This document shows positions 6,848-14,651 of a stretch of 23,369 bases of DNA, piece after piece. The notes beneath the pieces were generated by a model, which saw only the letters and a list, made by a program, of their open reading frames with translations, was not told the DNA's origin and ran no database searches. The DNA lies in the NCBI GenBank assembly GCA_014799765.1, contig JAAVHK010000100.1, positions 1 through 23,369 of the forward strand. The letters are read 5' to 3'. A program made the position numbers and the translations under genes. Every line of letters begins with the position of its first letter. Position 1 is the stretch's first letter. This stretch comes from Ruminococcus sp. (lineage in GTDB: Bacteria > Bacillota > Clostridia > Oscillospirales > Ruminococcaceae).

Positions 6848-7687
6848 ATGGGTGAATTTACCAATATGCTTCATGACGAATTTACTTCACCGCTTTTTAC
6901 AATTCCGTTTTATATCGTGGTGTTTCTTCTGGGCATAAGCATAGGAAGTTTCCTGAACGTAGTAATTATAAGACTGCCACTCGGAGAATCTCTTATAAAA
7001 CGTTCCTCGCACTGCATGACATGCGGTACGAAAATAAGAGCAAGGGATTTAGTACCGGTATTCAGCTGGCTTGCACTTAAAGGAAAATGTCATAGCTGTG
7101 GCGAGAAGATTTCACCAAGATATCCGGTTGTTGAAAGCCTTAACGGTATTCTTTTTGTACTTACATTCTGGGTACTTGATGCAAATGCTGAATCCATAAT
7201 AACCTGTGTTCTTATGTCACTGCTTGTTGTAGTAGGTTTCATGGACTGGGATACTATGGAAATAGACGAAAGAATATTAGCTCTTATAGCCTTACTTTCT
7301 ATACCGTCGTATTTACTTACTGACCAGTCTTCAATAGAAGAGAGAATAATCGGGGCATTGATAATAAGCGTACCGTTTTTCATTATCGGGGAAGTAAGCC
7401 GTAGTTTCATAAAAAAGAAATTCGGTGAAGACTTCCGTGCTATTGAATTAGGTGATACTCTGCTTATGATTTCTGCCGGTGCTTATCTCGGAACAAAGGC
7501 TGTTATCGTTTCAGCATTAATAGGTATTGTAGTTTCCGCTATAGTAGGACTTATAAACAAAATGATTTCAGGCGAATCCAAATTTGCGTTCGGACCTTTT
7601 CTGTCAATCGGAATAGCAATCGGAGCTTTATGGGGTAACGATATTGCACAGTGGTACATAGGACTTCTCACAGCACCAGTACAATAA
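6848..7687 (+). CDS. pilD: Prepilin peptidase / N-methyltransferase PilD (A24 family)
   Basis: A 279-residue polytopic aspartic protease that cuts prepilin leaders at the cytoplasmic membrane face. The N-terminal part carries SIGSFLNVVIIRLP (31-44) and two zinc CxxC pairs (Cys56, Cys59, Cys81, Cys84) that go with the methyltransferase-type domain. The first catalytic aspartate is Asp133 in MDWDTMEID. The second should lie in GxGDxK, but the sequence reads ELGDTL: Asp203 is kept while the first glycine and the lysine are replaced. The remaining AGAYLG matches the family. AAAGGAGG (6834-6841) precedes the ATG. It is the only plus-strand gene, divergent from pilB and convergent with the pilC operon, and it is the only prepilin peptidase seen here. 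Confidence 0.93.
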   Translation: MGEFTNMLHDEFTSPLFTIPFYIVVFLLGISIGSFLNVVIIRLPLGESLIKRSSHCMTCGTKIRARDLVPVFSWLALKGKCHSCGEKISPRYPVVESLNGILFVLTFWVLDANAESIITCVLMSLLVVVGFMDWDTMEIDERILALIALLSIPSYLLTDQSSIEERIIGALIISVPFFIIGEVSRSFIKKKFGEDFRAIELGDTLLMISAGAYLGTKAVIVSALIGIVVSAIVGLINKMISGESKFAFGPFLSIGIAIGALWGNDIAQWYIGLLTAPVQ

Positions 7688-7707
7688 AATAAAATCAGAA
7701 ATAATTA

Positions 7708-7742
7708 CAGGCAGCAGTATTGAAAACTACTGCCTGTTTTTT
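7708..7742 (+). terminator. Intrinsic terminator of pilD, possibly bidirectional
   Basis: CAGGCAGCAGT pairs with ACTACTGCCTG (one mismatch, 7-base loop) and a run of six or seven Ts follows on the plus strand. The pilC operon converges on it from the other side. The minus-strand T stretch is weaker. Confidence 0.88.
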
Positions 7743-7753
7743 ATTTCCTGAAA

Positions 7754-8863
7754 TCAGTTCGGAAGTGTATATATTATATATATATTGTTTCCGCCTGCTA
7801 AGTTGCCTGGGTCATAAATTCTGTATGAGTTTGGTTTAACAATCGGTTCATAATCCCATTTGCCGTCTGAACCACCTGCACCTGTTTCAGTCTTTTCGTC
7901 AACCTTAGTTGTAGGTGTATAAGTAACTCCCTTATCACTTGTGCCGTTGTATCTTACAGGACGGTTATTCAGACTTGTATTATAACCGTCACAGAATCCG
8001 CTTTTCATGTTTACCAGTGCAAGAGTTGCATTAGATGACGAATACGGTGAGCCGAAAATATGTTTTCCGTCGACAATATGGTGATAAAGTGAATTGCCTG
8101 ATACATCTGTATCATTTTTATAGGTAACAAAACTGAATGAAAACATATTGTCATTAAACTGATAAGGTACAAGATTACCTGCTCCGTCGTCATGTTCAAC
8201 AGGATTGATTCTGCCGAAATACTGGTCATCTCTTACTTTTGCCGGAAGTGCCGAAACATCTCCTGCACCAATGGCATTTACAGTATTATAGCCGAGTGTC
8301 GCAAATACTGAATAGTCCTTGTAATATACGTCGTTTATAACAGACTGGTCAAAACTCGTCATGGTAACGCTTGCCGGTGGTACAACCTCATAATTACTTG
8401 TATTCCAGTCGTAATAAGTGTAACCTGCTTCAAAATTGAAAAGACTTTCAGTAATTTTTCCGCCATTGTCGTTATCAATTTTCATAAGGCGAACTTCACC
8501 TTTTATAGGATTGTTATTATTGTCAGCCTTATCCCTGAAATAGTAGTCTACAAAATTTGTAACAGCTTCTTTCTGACGTGATTCTTCTGTACCGGCGAGT
8601 ACAAAAGGATTACCGCTTAAATCTGTTTCCTTGAGGTCACCGTTATATACGTATACGGAACTGGCATAACGCAAAGTACTTTCAAAATAACGCTTTATGT
8701 TGTCGACAGTAGCGGAGTTGGATTCCTGTAGCGACGCACCTTTCATCATACGGTTTACAGGATTCAGAAACTGCATAGCACCGAGCATGATTATTCCGAA
8801 AACTGCCATAACAACTACCAGTTCAACGAGTGTAAAACCCTTTGGATTTTTTTTGTTTTTCAC
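7754..8863 (-). CDS. GspJ/PilW-like minor pseudopilin
   Basis: A prepilin-type protein of 369 residues, with leader VKNKKNPKG and mature N-terminus FTLVELVVVMAVFGIIM (cut after Gly9, Glu5 present). The start is a GTG at 8861-8863. An upstream ATG at 8938 is rejected because AAAGGAGG (8871-8878) sits 7 bases before the GTG, and the longer form would put about 25 extra residues before the leader. The 340-residue head is large for a pilin, rich in Asn, Asp, Tyr and Gly, and matches no domain I recognise. In gene order and leader type it corresponds to the J position of the K-I-J initiation complex of type II secretion and T4P systems. It is the last gene of the pilC operon, and its ribosome site overlaps the preceding stop codon, which suggests translational coupling. 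Confidence 0.78.
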   Translation of the reverse strand: MKNKKNPKGFTLVELVVVMAVFGIIMLGAMQFLNPVNRMMKGASLQESNSATVDNIKRYFESTLRYASSVYVYNGDLKETDLSGNPFVLAGTEESRQKEAVTNFVDYYFRDKADNNNNPIKGEVRLMKIDNDNGGKITESLFNFEAGYTYYDWNTSNYEVVPPASVTMTSFDQSVINDVYYKDYSVFATLGYNTVNAIGAGDVSALPAKVRDDQYFGRINPVEHDDGAGNLVPYQFNDNMFSFSFVTYKNDTDVSGNSLYHHIVDGKHIFGSPYSSSNATLALVNMKSGFCDGYNTSLNNRPVRYNGTSDKGVTYTPTTKVDEKTETGAGGSDGKWDYEPIVKPNSYRIYDPGNLAGGNNIYIIYTLPN

Positions 8864-8876
8864 GCTCACGCCTCCT

Positions 8877-9287
8877 TTAATTAGGAACATCAATAAACTT
8901 GAAATGTCCTCTGGTATTGCCGGAATAAATCTTTTCATTATCTGAATCCATTGTGCCTGTATCAGTCAGTTCATCACTTGTTGAATAGAGTTTACCGGAA
9001 ACATCTACAGATGTTCCGCCTGCTCTTCTTACGGTTATTTTAAAATCTTCGTCAATGAGTTTGCCTCTGCCGTTATTCTTATCCTTGTCACGACTTTCAG
9101 CCGCCGGACCTTCAACAGCAATTTTGTCAGTTCTTGCCTTGGTGTCCTTACGATATGTGTCAATAGTAACGCCGATAGTAGTCAGAAGAAGTGCCAGTAC
9201 CGCCATTACGGCTATTGAAATAATAACTTCAACAAGGGTCATACCACGCTTTTTATGGCGTGATTTTTTATTATTTTCGTTATTCAT
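8877..9287 (-). CDS. GspI/PilV-like minor pseudopilin
   Basis: A 136-residue prepilin with a longer basic leader (15 residues ending in HKKRG) and mature N-terminus MTLVEVIISIAVMAVLALLL. Methionine instead of phenylalanine at +1, with TLVEVIIS, is typical of the GspI/PilV class. Glu5 is present. The head is short and polar with few hydrophobic strands, which suits a minor subunit that contacts other minor pilins. GGAGGT precedes the ATG and overlaps the stop of the upstream gene, with only 12 bases between the coding regions. The K-I-J gene order suggests it sits in a pilus tip or initiation complex. The exact subclass is inferred. Confidence 0.78.
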   Translation of the reverse strand: MNNENNKKSRHKKRGMTLVEVIISIAVMAVLALLLTTIGVTIDTYRKDTKARTDKIAVEGPAAESRDKDKNNGRGKLIDEDFKITVRRAGGTSVDVSGKLYSTSDELTDTGTMDSDNEKIYSGNTRGHFKFIDVPN

Positions 9288-9299
9288 TAAAGCACCTCC

Positions 9300-12080
9300 T
9301 TAAAAACCGTCATAGTACATTACAGTGTATTCCGCATCACCTGAGGGATTCGGGTTATATGGATTTCCGGAACCTGACTTTGGTGTATAAAGGAATATCC
9401 AGTCATTCTGCATAGAACCGTTTTCAACATTAAGAATACCGATTACACCGACAGTTCTCTGACCGCCCTGTGCATTATGTACCGGTATACCGTCATAGTA
9501 AATCGTATTGCTTACATTTGTTGCATTACAGATATTGAATTCCATTCCGGGAGCTTCAATAGCAGCGGTAATAATAGTACCGGAGTTGGCAACATTAAAA
9601 TGCGACTGCGATTGTATAGTACCATCCGGATTATATACAGCTTCAGGAGAATAAATATTTATTTTCGGACACTGTGCAACTACTCCGCCGTCTGCACGGA
9701 TAAGGTCATCATTTGTGACTATCTGGAATGTTGTATTGTTATCAAAATAATCCTTATATGTCTTTGTCATCAGACTGCGTCCTGTAAGGAAATTTGCAGT
9801 ATTTTCAACGAAAATATTGAGATTTCCACAACCAGCAGCAGAATCATCATAGATAAAATCGCCACTGTTACTGAGTGTAAAGTTATCAAGTTTTACCCAC
9901 ATATCATTTGTACTTCCCTTGATAACAATATCCTTACTGAATGAACCCTGTAATGTACAGCTTTGTGTTATTTCTGCCGGAAGATTAGCTGATGTATAGA
10001 CATTTGCGTTTACGTCTGCAAGATAGTTACCGTCAGACGGAATATTCTTTACAGCTTCTTTAAAATTATAGTCATTTTCGATTTCCTCAACGGTTTTAAG
10101 AACTTTTGAATCTGCTATTTTTGCACTGTCATGACCGCCGTCAACGTCCTCAAATCCGAGAATTACAACTTTTTCTGCTTCACGTGGGAAAAGTTCGTTG
10201 TTATGAGTGGTCTTATAGAAATCAGTACCGGCTATATTTACACCGTTATGTTTAAAGCCAGCTGAATCATAAGTATCAGCTTCATTTGTAGTAATATCTG
10301 TCGGGTCTTCTCTGTTTTCCCAGTAAGTTTCAAGGTATTCTTTTGTGGCAGTACTTTCATCTATGCTACCAACATCGTATATTTCTTCCAATACAAAGGA
10401 TTTATCAACTTCTGCTCCGCCGAAATCATTGAAATTACCATCAATAATTCCGTCACTATCGCTGTCTGTAAGTCCCAAAGTAGTTATTGTCTCCGGTTTA
10501 AGCCATGCATAAGGAACATTATAACTATACCATTCGTTTTCCTTAACTTTTAAATTTTTACCAAGTACACAATAACCTGCTGTTCTTTGTTTTTCTTCGT
10601 AGAGTTCCTGTAAACCGTCAGTGGTCATTTTCTTTGTTGAATTTATTTCGATTTTTGTACCTGTTGCATTGTCTGCACATATGCTGTGACCTGCTCCTAC
10701 ATTGATGTCCTCATTTGCAATAAGAGTACCACCGACTACAACACTTCCGCCTACGTTAAGTCTGCCATTTACAGTAAGGTCACCCTCTACAACGAGGTCA
10801 CCGGCAATGTCTGCACCTCTGCCGTTACCACCGTTTATTACGAGATTGCCCTTTGTATAGAAGTTACCGGAAGTAACGGAACTGAGATATGTTTCAGTAC
10901 CATTAACAACAGAACTGCTCCATGCGTGAAGAACAGGTGTAGAACCGCTTGAACCAAGATATGAAGTTTTGTTCTTATCCTGACAATAAATATCAGCATA
11001 TAAAACAAGGTCTCCGTTAGGCGGACCGCTGATTGAACCACAGAAAATATTTAACGGCAGGTCAGCAGAACCAACCGGAAAACCTACAGTAAAGTCCATA
11101 AGCGAATCAACATAAATATACGGAATATCACTGAATTTTGAGATTTCCTGTTTATATTCAGCAGAAGTATTATTATTTACTGTTTCGGAATATACTCTGA
11201 AATCGCTGTTGGTGAATACCATATTTCCCCATACTGACATACCTGAGCCTTTTGTAGGAAAATAAAGTTCTGTCTTTGTTGTTACGTCAAGGCTACCGTT
11301 TATAACAGACGGAGCTTCAATAACAGTCGGGTTAGGGAACGCAAATTTTACAAGAATATCTGCATTTTCCGGATTATTAGGAATATAATTACCGTCTGCG
11401 TCCTGATAACCAGCCTGGTCTGTGTCTTTAAGATTGAGATAAAGTTTGTCGTCAAGGCTTACAATCTGACCGGTTGGCAGACTATAATCGCCATAATAAT
11501 ATCTGTTACCTTTATGCATACCGATACCGAGATATGTACCACCATATGAGGCAGTACCTACAGGTGTGGAAGCTGTGCCGACGGTTACGAAACCACCGCC
11601 ATTACCACCGCCACCACTTGGCTGTGGTGGATTCTTTACAGCATAGGCATTTACGGTTTTTGTTTCACCGCCGGAAGTAACATCGGCAGAAATCAATAAC
11701 AGGTCTCTTTCTTCCCATTCCTGAGTTTTTGTATTATAGAACTGCTTTTTTCCTGCAAATTCAACTCTTGCCTTGTCTACTTTTCCTATACCGGCGACTG
11801 ATGCTTCCATATCAACATCAACATCAAAACCGTTTCCGGCTGTAAGACCAGCCATAGCTGTTCTGAAACTTTCGTCATCTTTTGCAGCTTTCAGAATACT
11901 GTCAATAGCAGCTCTTGCGGTATAGCTTGCCTGAGATGATGAGTATGATTTATGTGCCCTGTTGTTTGCAGCCGTTGCAAGTGCGAGAGTACTCGTAAGA
12001 AATATTATCAGGAGGGACATTACCGATACAACAGTAAGAAGTACCGCACCCCTGAAACTTCGTTTTTTATCAGTTTTCAT
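9300..12080 (-). CDS. Giant GspK/PilX-like minor pilin with a bactofilin-like beta-helix
   Basis: A 926-residue protein. The start is the ATG at 12078-12080, with AAAGGCGG 7 bases upstream; the frame also opens at a TTG 18 bases earlier. The basic leader ending in SFRG precedes AVLLTVVSVMSLLIIFL, so cleavage after Gly11 is predicted. The mature form lacks Glu5, a hallmark of GspK/PilX tip subunits. Next come an alpha-helical spine with ARAAIDSILKAAKDD, a glycine-rich linker (about 152-163), and a long ectodomain. Around residues 405-470 short repeats such as GDLVVEGDLTVNGRLNVGG resemble the right-handed beta-helix of bactofilins and polymer-forming cytoskeletal proteins. Typical GspK is about 300 residues and PilX about 170, so this is a strong size outlier. 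A tip adhesin or initiation scaffold is inferred. It is the fourth gene of the pilC operon. Confidence 0.75.
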   Translation of the reverse strand: MKTDKKRSFRGAVLLTVVSVMSLLIIFLTSTLALATAANNRAHKSYSSSQASYTARAAIDSILKAAKDDESFRTAMAGLTAGNGFDVDVDMEASVAGIGKVDKARVEFAGKKQFYNTKTQEWEERDLLLISADVTSGGETKTVNAYAVKNPPQPSGGGGNGGGFVTVGTASTPVGTASYGGTYLGIGMHKGNRYYYGDYSLPTGQIVSLDDKLYLNLKDTDQAGYQDADGNYIPNNPENADILVKFAFPNPTVIEAPSVINGSLDVTTKTELYFPTKGSGMSVWGNMVFTNSDFRVYSETVNNNTSAEYKQEISKFSDIPYIYVDSLMDFTVGFPVGSADLPLNIFCGSISGPPNGDLVLYADIYCQDKNKTSYLGSSGSTPVLHAWSSSVVNGTETYLSSVTSGNFYTKGNLVINGGNGRGADIAGDLVVEGDLTVNGRLNVGGSVVVGGTLIANEDINVGAGHSICADNATGTKIEINSTKKMTTDGLQELYEEKQRTAGYCVLGKNLKVKENEWYSYNVPYAWLKPETITTLGLTDSDSDGIIDGNFNDFGGAEVDKSFVLEEIYDVGSIDESTATKEYLETYWENREDPTDITTNEADTYDSAGFKHNGVNIAGTDFYKTTHNNELFPREAEKVVILGFEDVDGGHDSAKIADSKVLKTVEEIENDYNFKEAVKNIPSDGNYLADVNANVYTSANLPAEITQSCTLQGSFSKDIVIKGSTNDMWVKLDNFTLSNSGDFIYDDSAAGCGNLNIFVENTANFLTGRSLMTKTYKDYFDNNTTFQIVTNDDLIRADGGVVAQCPKINIYSPEAVYNPDGTIQSQSHFNVANSGTIITAAIEAPGMEFNICNATNVSNTIYYDGIPVHNAQGGQRTVGVIGILNVENGSMQNDWIFLYTPKSGSGNPYNPNPSGDAEYTVMYYDGF

Positions 12081-12113
12081 AAATTTACCGCCTTTCAAAT
12101 AACCAAGCGTGAA

Positions 12114-13031
12114 TTATTCTTCGGTATTCGGCTTAGGCATATCGTAAACTGAATATAAGCTGATTACAAGCTGTATTGATGATGTATTTGCGTCGTCTAT
12201 AGTGAGTGCTTCGGGAGCCTGTGCCGGTTCAGGAATATCGGTTTCTGTACCTGCATTTTCGTCCGGAGTTGTTTCTTCTTCCGATTGTTCTGCATTTTCG
12301 TCCTGATTTGTTTCAGGCTGTTCTGTTTCTTCTTCGGAATTTGGTGTTTCTTCTTCAACAGGTGGCTGTACAGTTCCGCCTTCTTTTTCGAGTTTATCTG
12401 CACCGAATGAATAATCTTCAATTCTTACCTGATTTACTATAACTGTCTTTTTAAGGTCTTCAATAGCTTTAAGATAATTCCAGAGAGCTTCTCTTGTACC
12501 TGTAACTTTCACGCCGTACTGTGATTGTATAATTGTTTCAACATTACGCTGTGAAAGAGCATTACTTTCAGCATTGTATTCAGCGTCCTGTTCAGCGTAA
12601 TCGCCGTTAAGGTCTGCCAAATCACGCATATTCTGTGAAGGCATTCCGTCTGATTCAAGATAGTAATAATCAATTGTCGATTCCTTGTTTGCGGATATTT
12701 CAAGATTATCAATACGTACTCCGCATTCTTCAGCATAGTGTTGCATATACTGGTCAACTTCCATAGCTGTATCAATTTCTGAAAGCGGGATAAAATCTTC
12801 AATGAGTTTGCTTGTTTCTTCGTATGTATCGTCAATGTTGTTTTTAAGAGGTTCAATTCTTGCAATTCTTGCTTCAAGGTCTGCCTGTTCTTCCTGTTTT
12901 GCAATAAGTAAAGCCTCGTCCTCCTTTATTTCCTCGTTCTTAGGTTTGATAAGACCGACGAAACCGGCAATTGCAATGATAACCGCAAGCAGAATACCAA
13001 GGATTACCTTGTCTCTGTAATTCAATTTCAT
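12114..13031 (-). CDS. pilO: PilO-like pilus assembly platform protein
   Basis: A 305-residue bitopic membrane protein. It has a short cytoplasmic N-terminus, one membrane helix (about 8-28), a charged coiled coil (about 31-62), then a mixed alpha/beta region like the ferredoxin-like domain of PilO/GspM. In other systems PilO pairs with PilN and links PilM to the rest of the machine. Residues 217-275 are a Glu/Pro/Thr/Asn-rich acidic linker inserted before the last beta strand (IQLVISLYSVYDMP), which ordinary PilO proteins do not have. The assignment rests on architecture and on its place right after the PilMN fusion; sequence identity is too low for certainty. Its AGGAGG overlaps the stop codon of the preceding gene. 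Confidence 0.8.
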   Translation of the reverse strand: MKLNYRDKVILGILLAVIIAIAGFVGLIKPKNEEIKEDEALLIAKQEEQADLEARIARIEPLKNNIDDTYEETSKLIEDFIPLSEIDTAMEVDQYMQHYAEECGVRIDNLEISANKESTIDYYYLESDGMPSQNMRDLADLNGDYAEQDAEYNAESNALSQRNVETIIQSQYGVKVTGTREALWNYLKAIEDLKKTVIVNQVRIEDYSFGADKLEKEGGTVQPPVEEETPNSEEETEQPETNQDENAEQSEEETTPDENAGTETDIPEPAQAPEALTIDDANTSSIQLVISLYSVYDMPKPNTEE

Positions 13032-13046
13032 TTTAAATCAGCCTCC

Positions 13047-14630
13047 TTATTCTGCTGTTACTTCTTCGGATTCAGTTTCTTCAGGGTGATAAGCACTCTG
13101 TTCACCGGCTACTCTTAAAGTCACGTCAAATTCAACATAATTTACCTGCTCAGCGTCCTGACTTTCAGCGCGTGGTGTAAGACGGTAACCACTGTATCCG
13201 GCATTTTCAAAAACACCCTCAGAAAGTAATCTTTTAAGGAATTCAACCGGAAGTTCTTCATAAGCACCGTCATTTGCTATATATTCAACACTGAAAGAAA
13301 ATGTACCGTCGGCATAATCGGGAGATTTTACTTTTGCACCTGATACGCCGAGTTCTTCTGCTGTATCAGAAAGAACCTGTTCAACAAGGTCATATTTTTC
13401 GCCGTCTATTACAGGCTGTGAATAGAAAGCGTCATGGGCGTTCAGCATCATTGTGTTATATGCGTCTACTTTTTCCTTGATTTCTTCAAGCCTTGTAAGA
13501 TATTTGATTTTATTTGCTGTGTCGGGATTGTCTATGAAGTCCTGACATACCTGAATATCGTCCTGAATACCGTTATCCTTTACTGTGAGAATGCCCCATA
13601 TACCGAGTACGGCTACAGCGGCTACGGCAATGGCGATAAGCATTACAATATCACCAGCTTTTTCATTTCCGCCACCTTTACTTCTTACAACGGAACTGAA
13701 ATCACCTTCAAGGAGGTTGATTTTTTCCATGTCCTTATCACGTCTGAACATAGCACCGATAGCATTTGCATACCATGAAAATTCAAGACTTTCTGAACCA
13801 TATATCATACCAGGTACTTTTATAAGACTTGTTTTAAGGTCAAGTTTTTCAAGCTCGTCAGTAAGTCTTACATAGTCGTGAGTATCGCCATAGAATACGA
13901 TATTTTCAATAGTTTCACCGGTGTTACGGCTTCTGTGGAACTGCAACATACGGAAGATATTTTCATTTACAGCTTCAAAAACATAGTCTTCCGAGTAATC
14001 ATAGTCAGCAGGGTCTATCGAAGCGAAACGTGAGAATGAAAGCTGATTTGCTTCATAAAGGTTGAGCGAAACAAAGTTATTGTCAATCTGTACTGCAAGC
14101 AACGGCATTTTTGACTGTATGTTTGTATCGGCAAGAAGTACCTTTGTTATACAGTTACAGCCTATCATAACGGATTTAAGGGAAATACCAAGGTATTTAA
14201 AAACTTCCCTGTAACTGTTCACGATTTCATAGGGGCAGGCTGTGGCGAGTACCTTATATGTATCGTCGCTTTCGCCGTCTCCTACTATAGTATATGAAAC
14301 ACTGTATATATCTTCAAGACTGAGTTCGGCAAGTAACTGTTGTTTAACAGTTTTCTGCATTTCGGTGAGTTTTACCTTAGGAACATTGAGTTCCTTGAAA
14401 ATGTTGAGGTTTGAGGAAATACTTACAATAGCCTCTTTGTCGGGCATTCCGTTCTTTTTGATAACGCCGTTTATAAGAGTAGCAACATTCGGAATATCCT
14501 TGATATGACCATTGACAATAAGTTCTTCTTCAACGTCGAGAGAAGCGGCTTTGGTGATTCTGATTTTGTTGCCTGATTCCGAAGCTTTGACTATTCGTAT
14601 ATTTCTGTCAGTAATATCAAATGAAAGCAT
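13047..14630 (-). CDS. Natural PilM-PilN fusion
   Basis: A 527-residue protein. Residues 1-297 are PilM-like, an actin-fold cytoplasmic ATPase-like domain starting LSFDITDRNIRIVKA, with segments such as EAIVSIS and NIVFYGDTHDYVRL. About eight residues later comes INLL (304-307), matching the INLLP-type peptide by which a separate PilN docks into PilM. A membrane helix (about 326-350), a helical stretch and a PilN-like extracytoplasmic domain with paired beta strands complete it. The topology equals GspL of type II secretion, which is in effect a PilM-PilN fusion. No stop or frameshift breaks the junction. It would form the cytoplasm-to-membrane link of the assembly platform with PilO and PilC. 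An AAAGGTGG site precedes the ATG, and the gene follows pilC by 21 bases. Confidence 0.88.
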   Translation of the reverse strand: MLSFDITDRNIRIVKASESGNKIRITKAASLDVEEELIVNGHIKDIPNVATLINGVIKKNGMPDKEAIVSISSNLNIFKELNVPKVKLTEMQKTVKQQLLAELSLEDIYSVSYTIVGDGESDDTYKVLATACPYEIVNSYREVFKYLGISLKSVMIGCNCITKVLLADTNIQSKMPLLAVQIDNNFVSLNLYEANQLSFSRFASIDPADYDYSEDYVFEAVNENIFRMLQFHRSRNTGETIENIVFYGDTHDYVRLTDELEKLDLKTSLIKVPGMIYGSESLEFSWYANAIGAMFRRDKDMEKINLLEGDFSSVVRSKGGGNEKAGDIVMLIAIAVAAVAVLGIWGILTVKDNGIQDDIQVCQDFIDNPDTANKIKYLTRLEEIKEKVDAYNTMMLNAHDAFYSQPVIDGEKYDLVEQVLSDTAEELGVSGAKVKSPDYADGTFSFSVEYIANDGAYEELPVEFLKRLLSEGVFENAGYSGYRLTPRAESQDAEQVNYVEFDVTLRVAGEQSAYHPEETESEEVTAE

Positions 14631-14651
14631 TTATTTTCCACCTTTCGTGAA

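Noticed and set aside
8864..8938. ATG start at 8938 for the GspJ-like gene
   Set aside because: It would overlap the preceding gene by about 60 bases and put 25 residues before the prepilin leader. The GTG at 8863 has an ideal ribosome site.
9477..9944. Plus-strand open frame of 155 codons opposite the giant minor pilin
   Set aside because: It is antisense to a well-supported gene, has no ribosome site or recognisable domain, and is explained by codon bias of the real gene.
12206..12442. Overlapping frames on both strands in the PilO acidic linker
   Set aside because: They arise from the low-complexity repeat sequence and none has a start signal.
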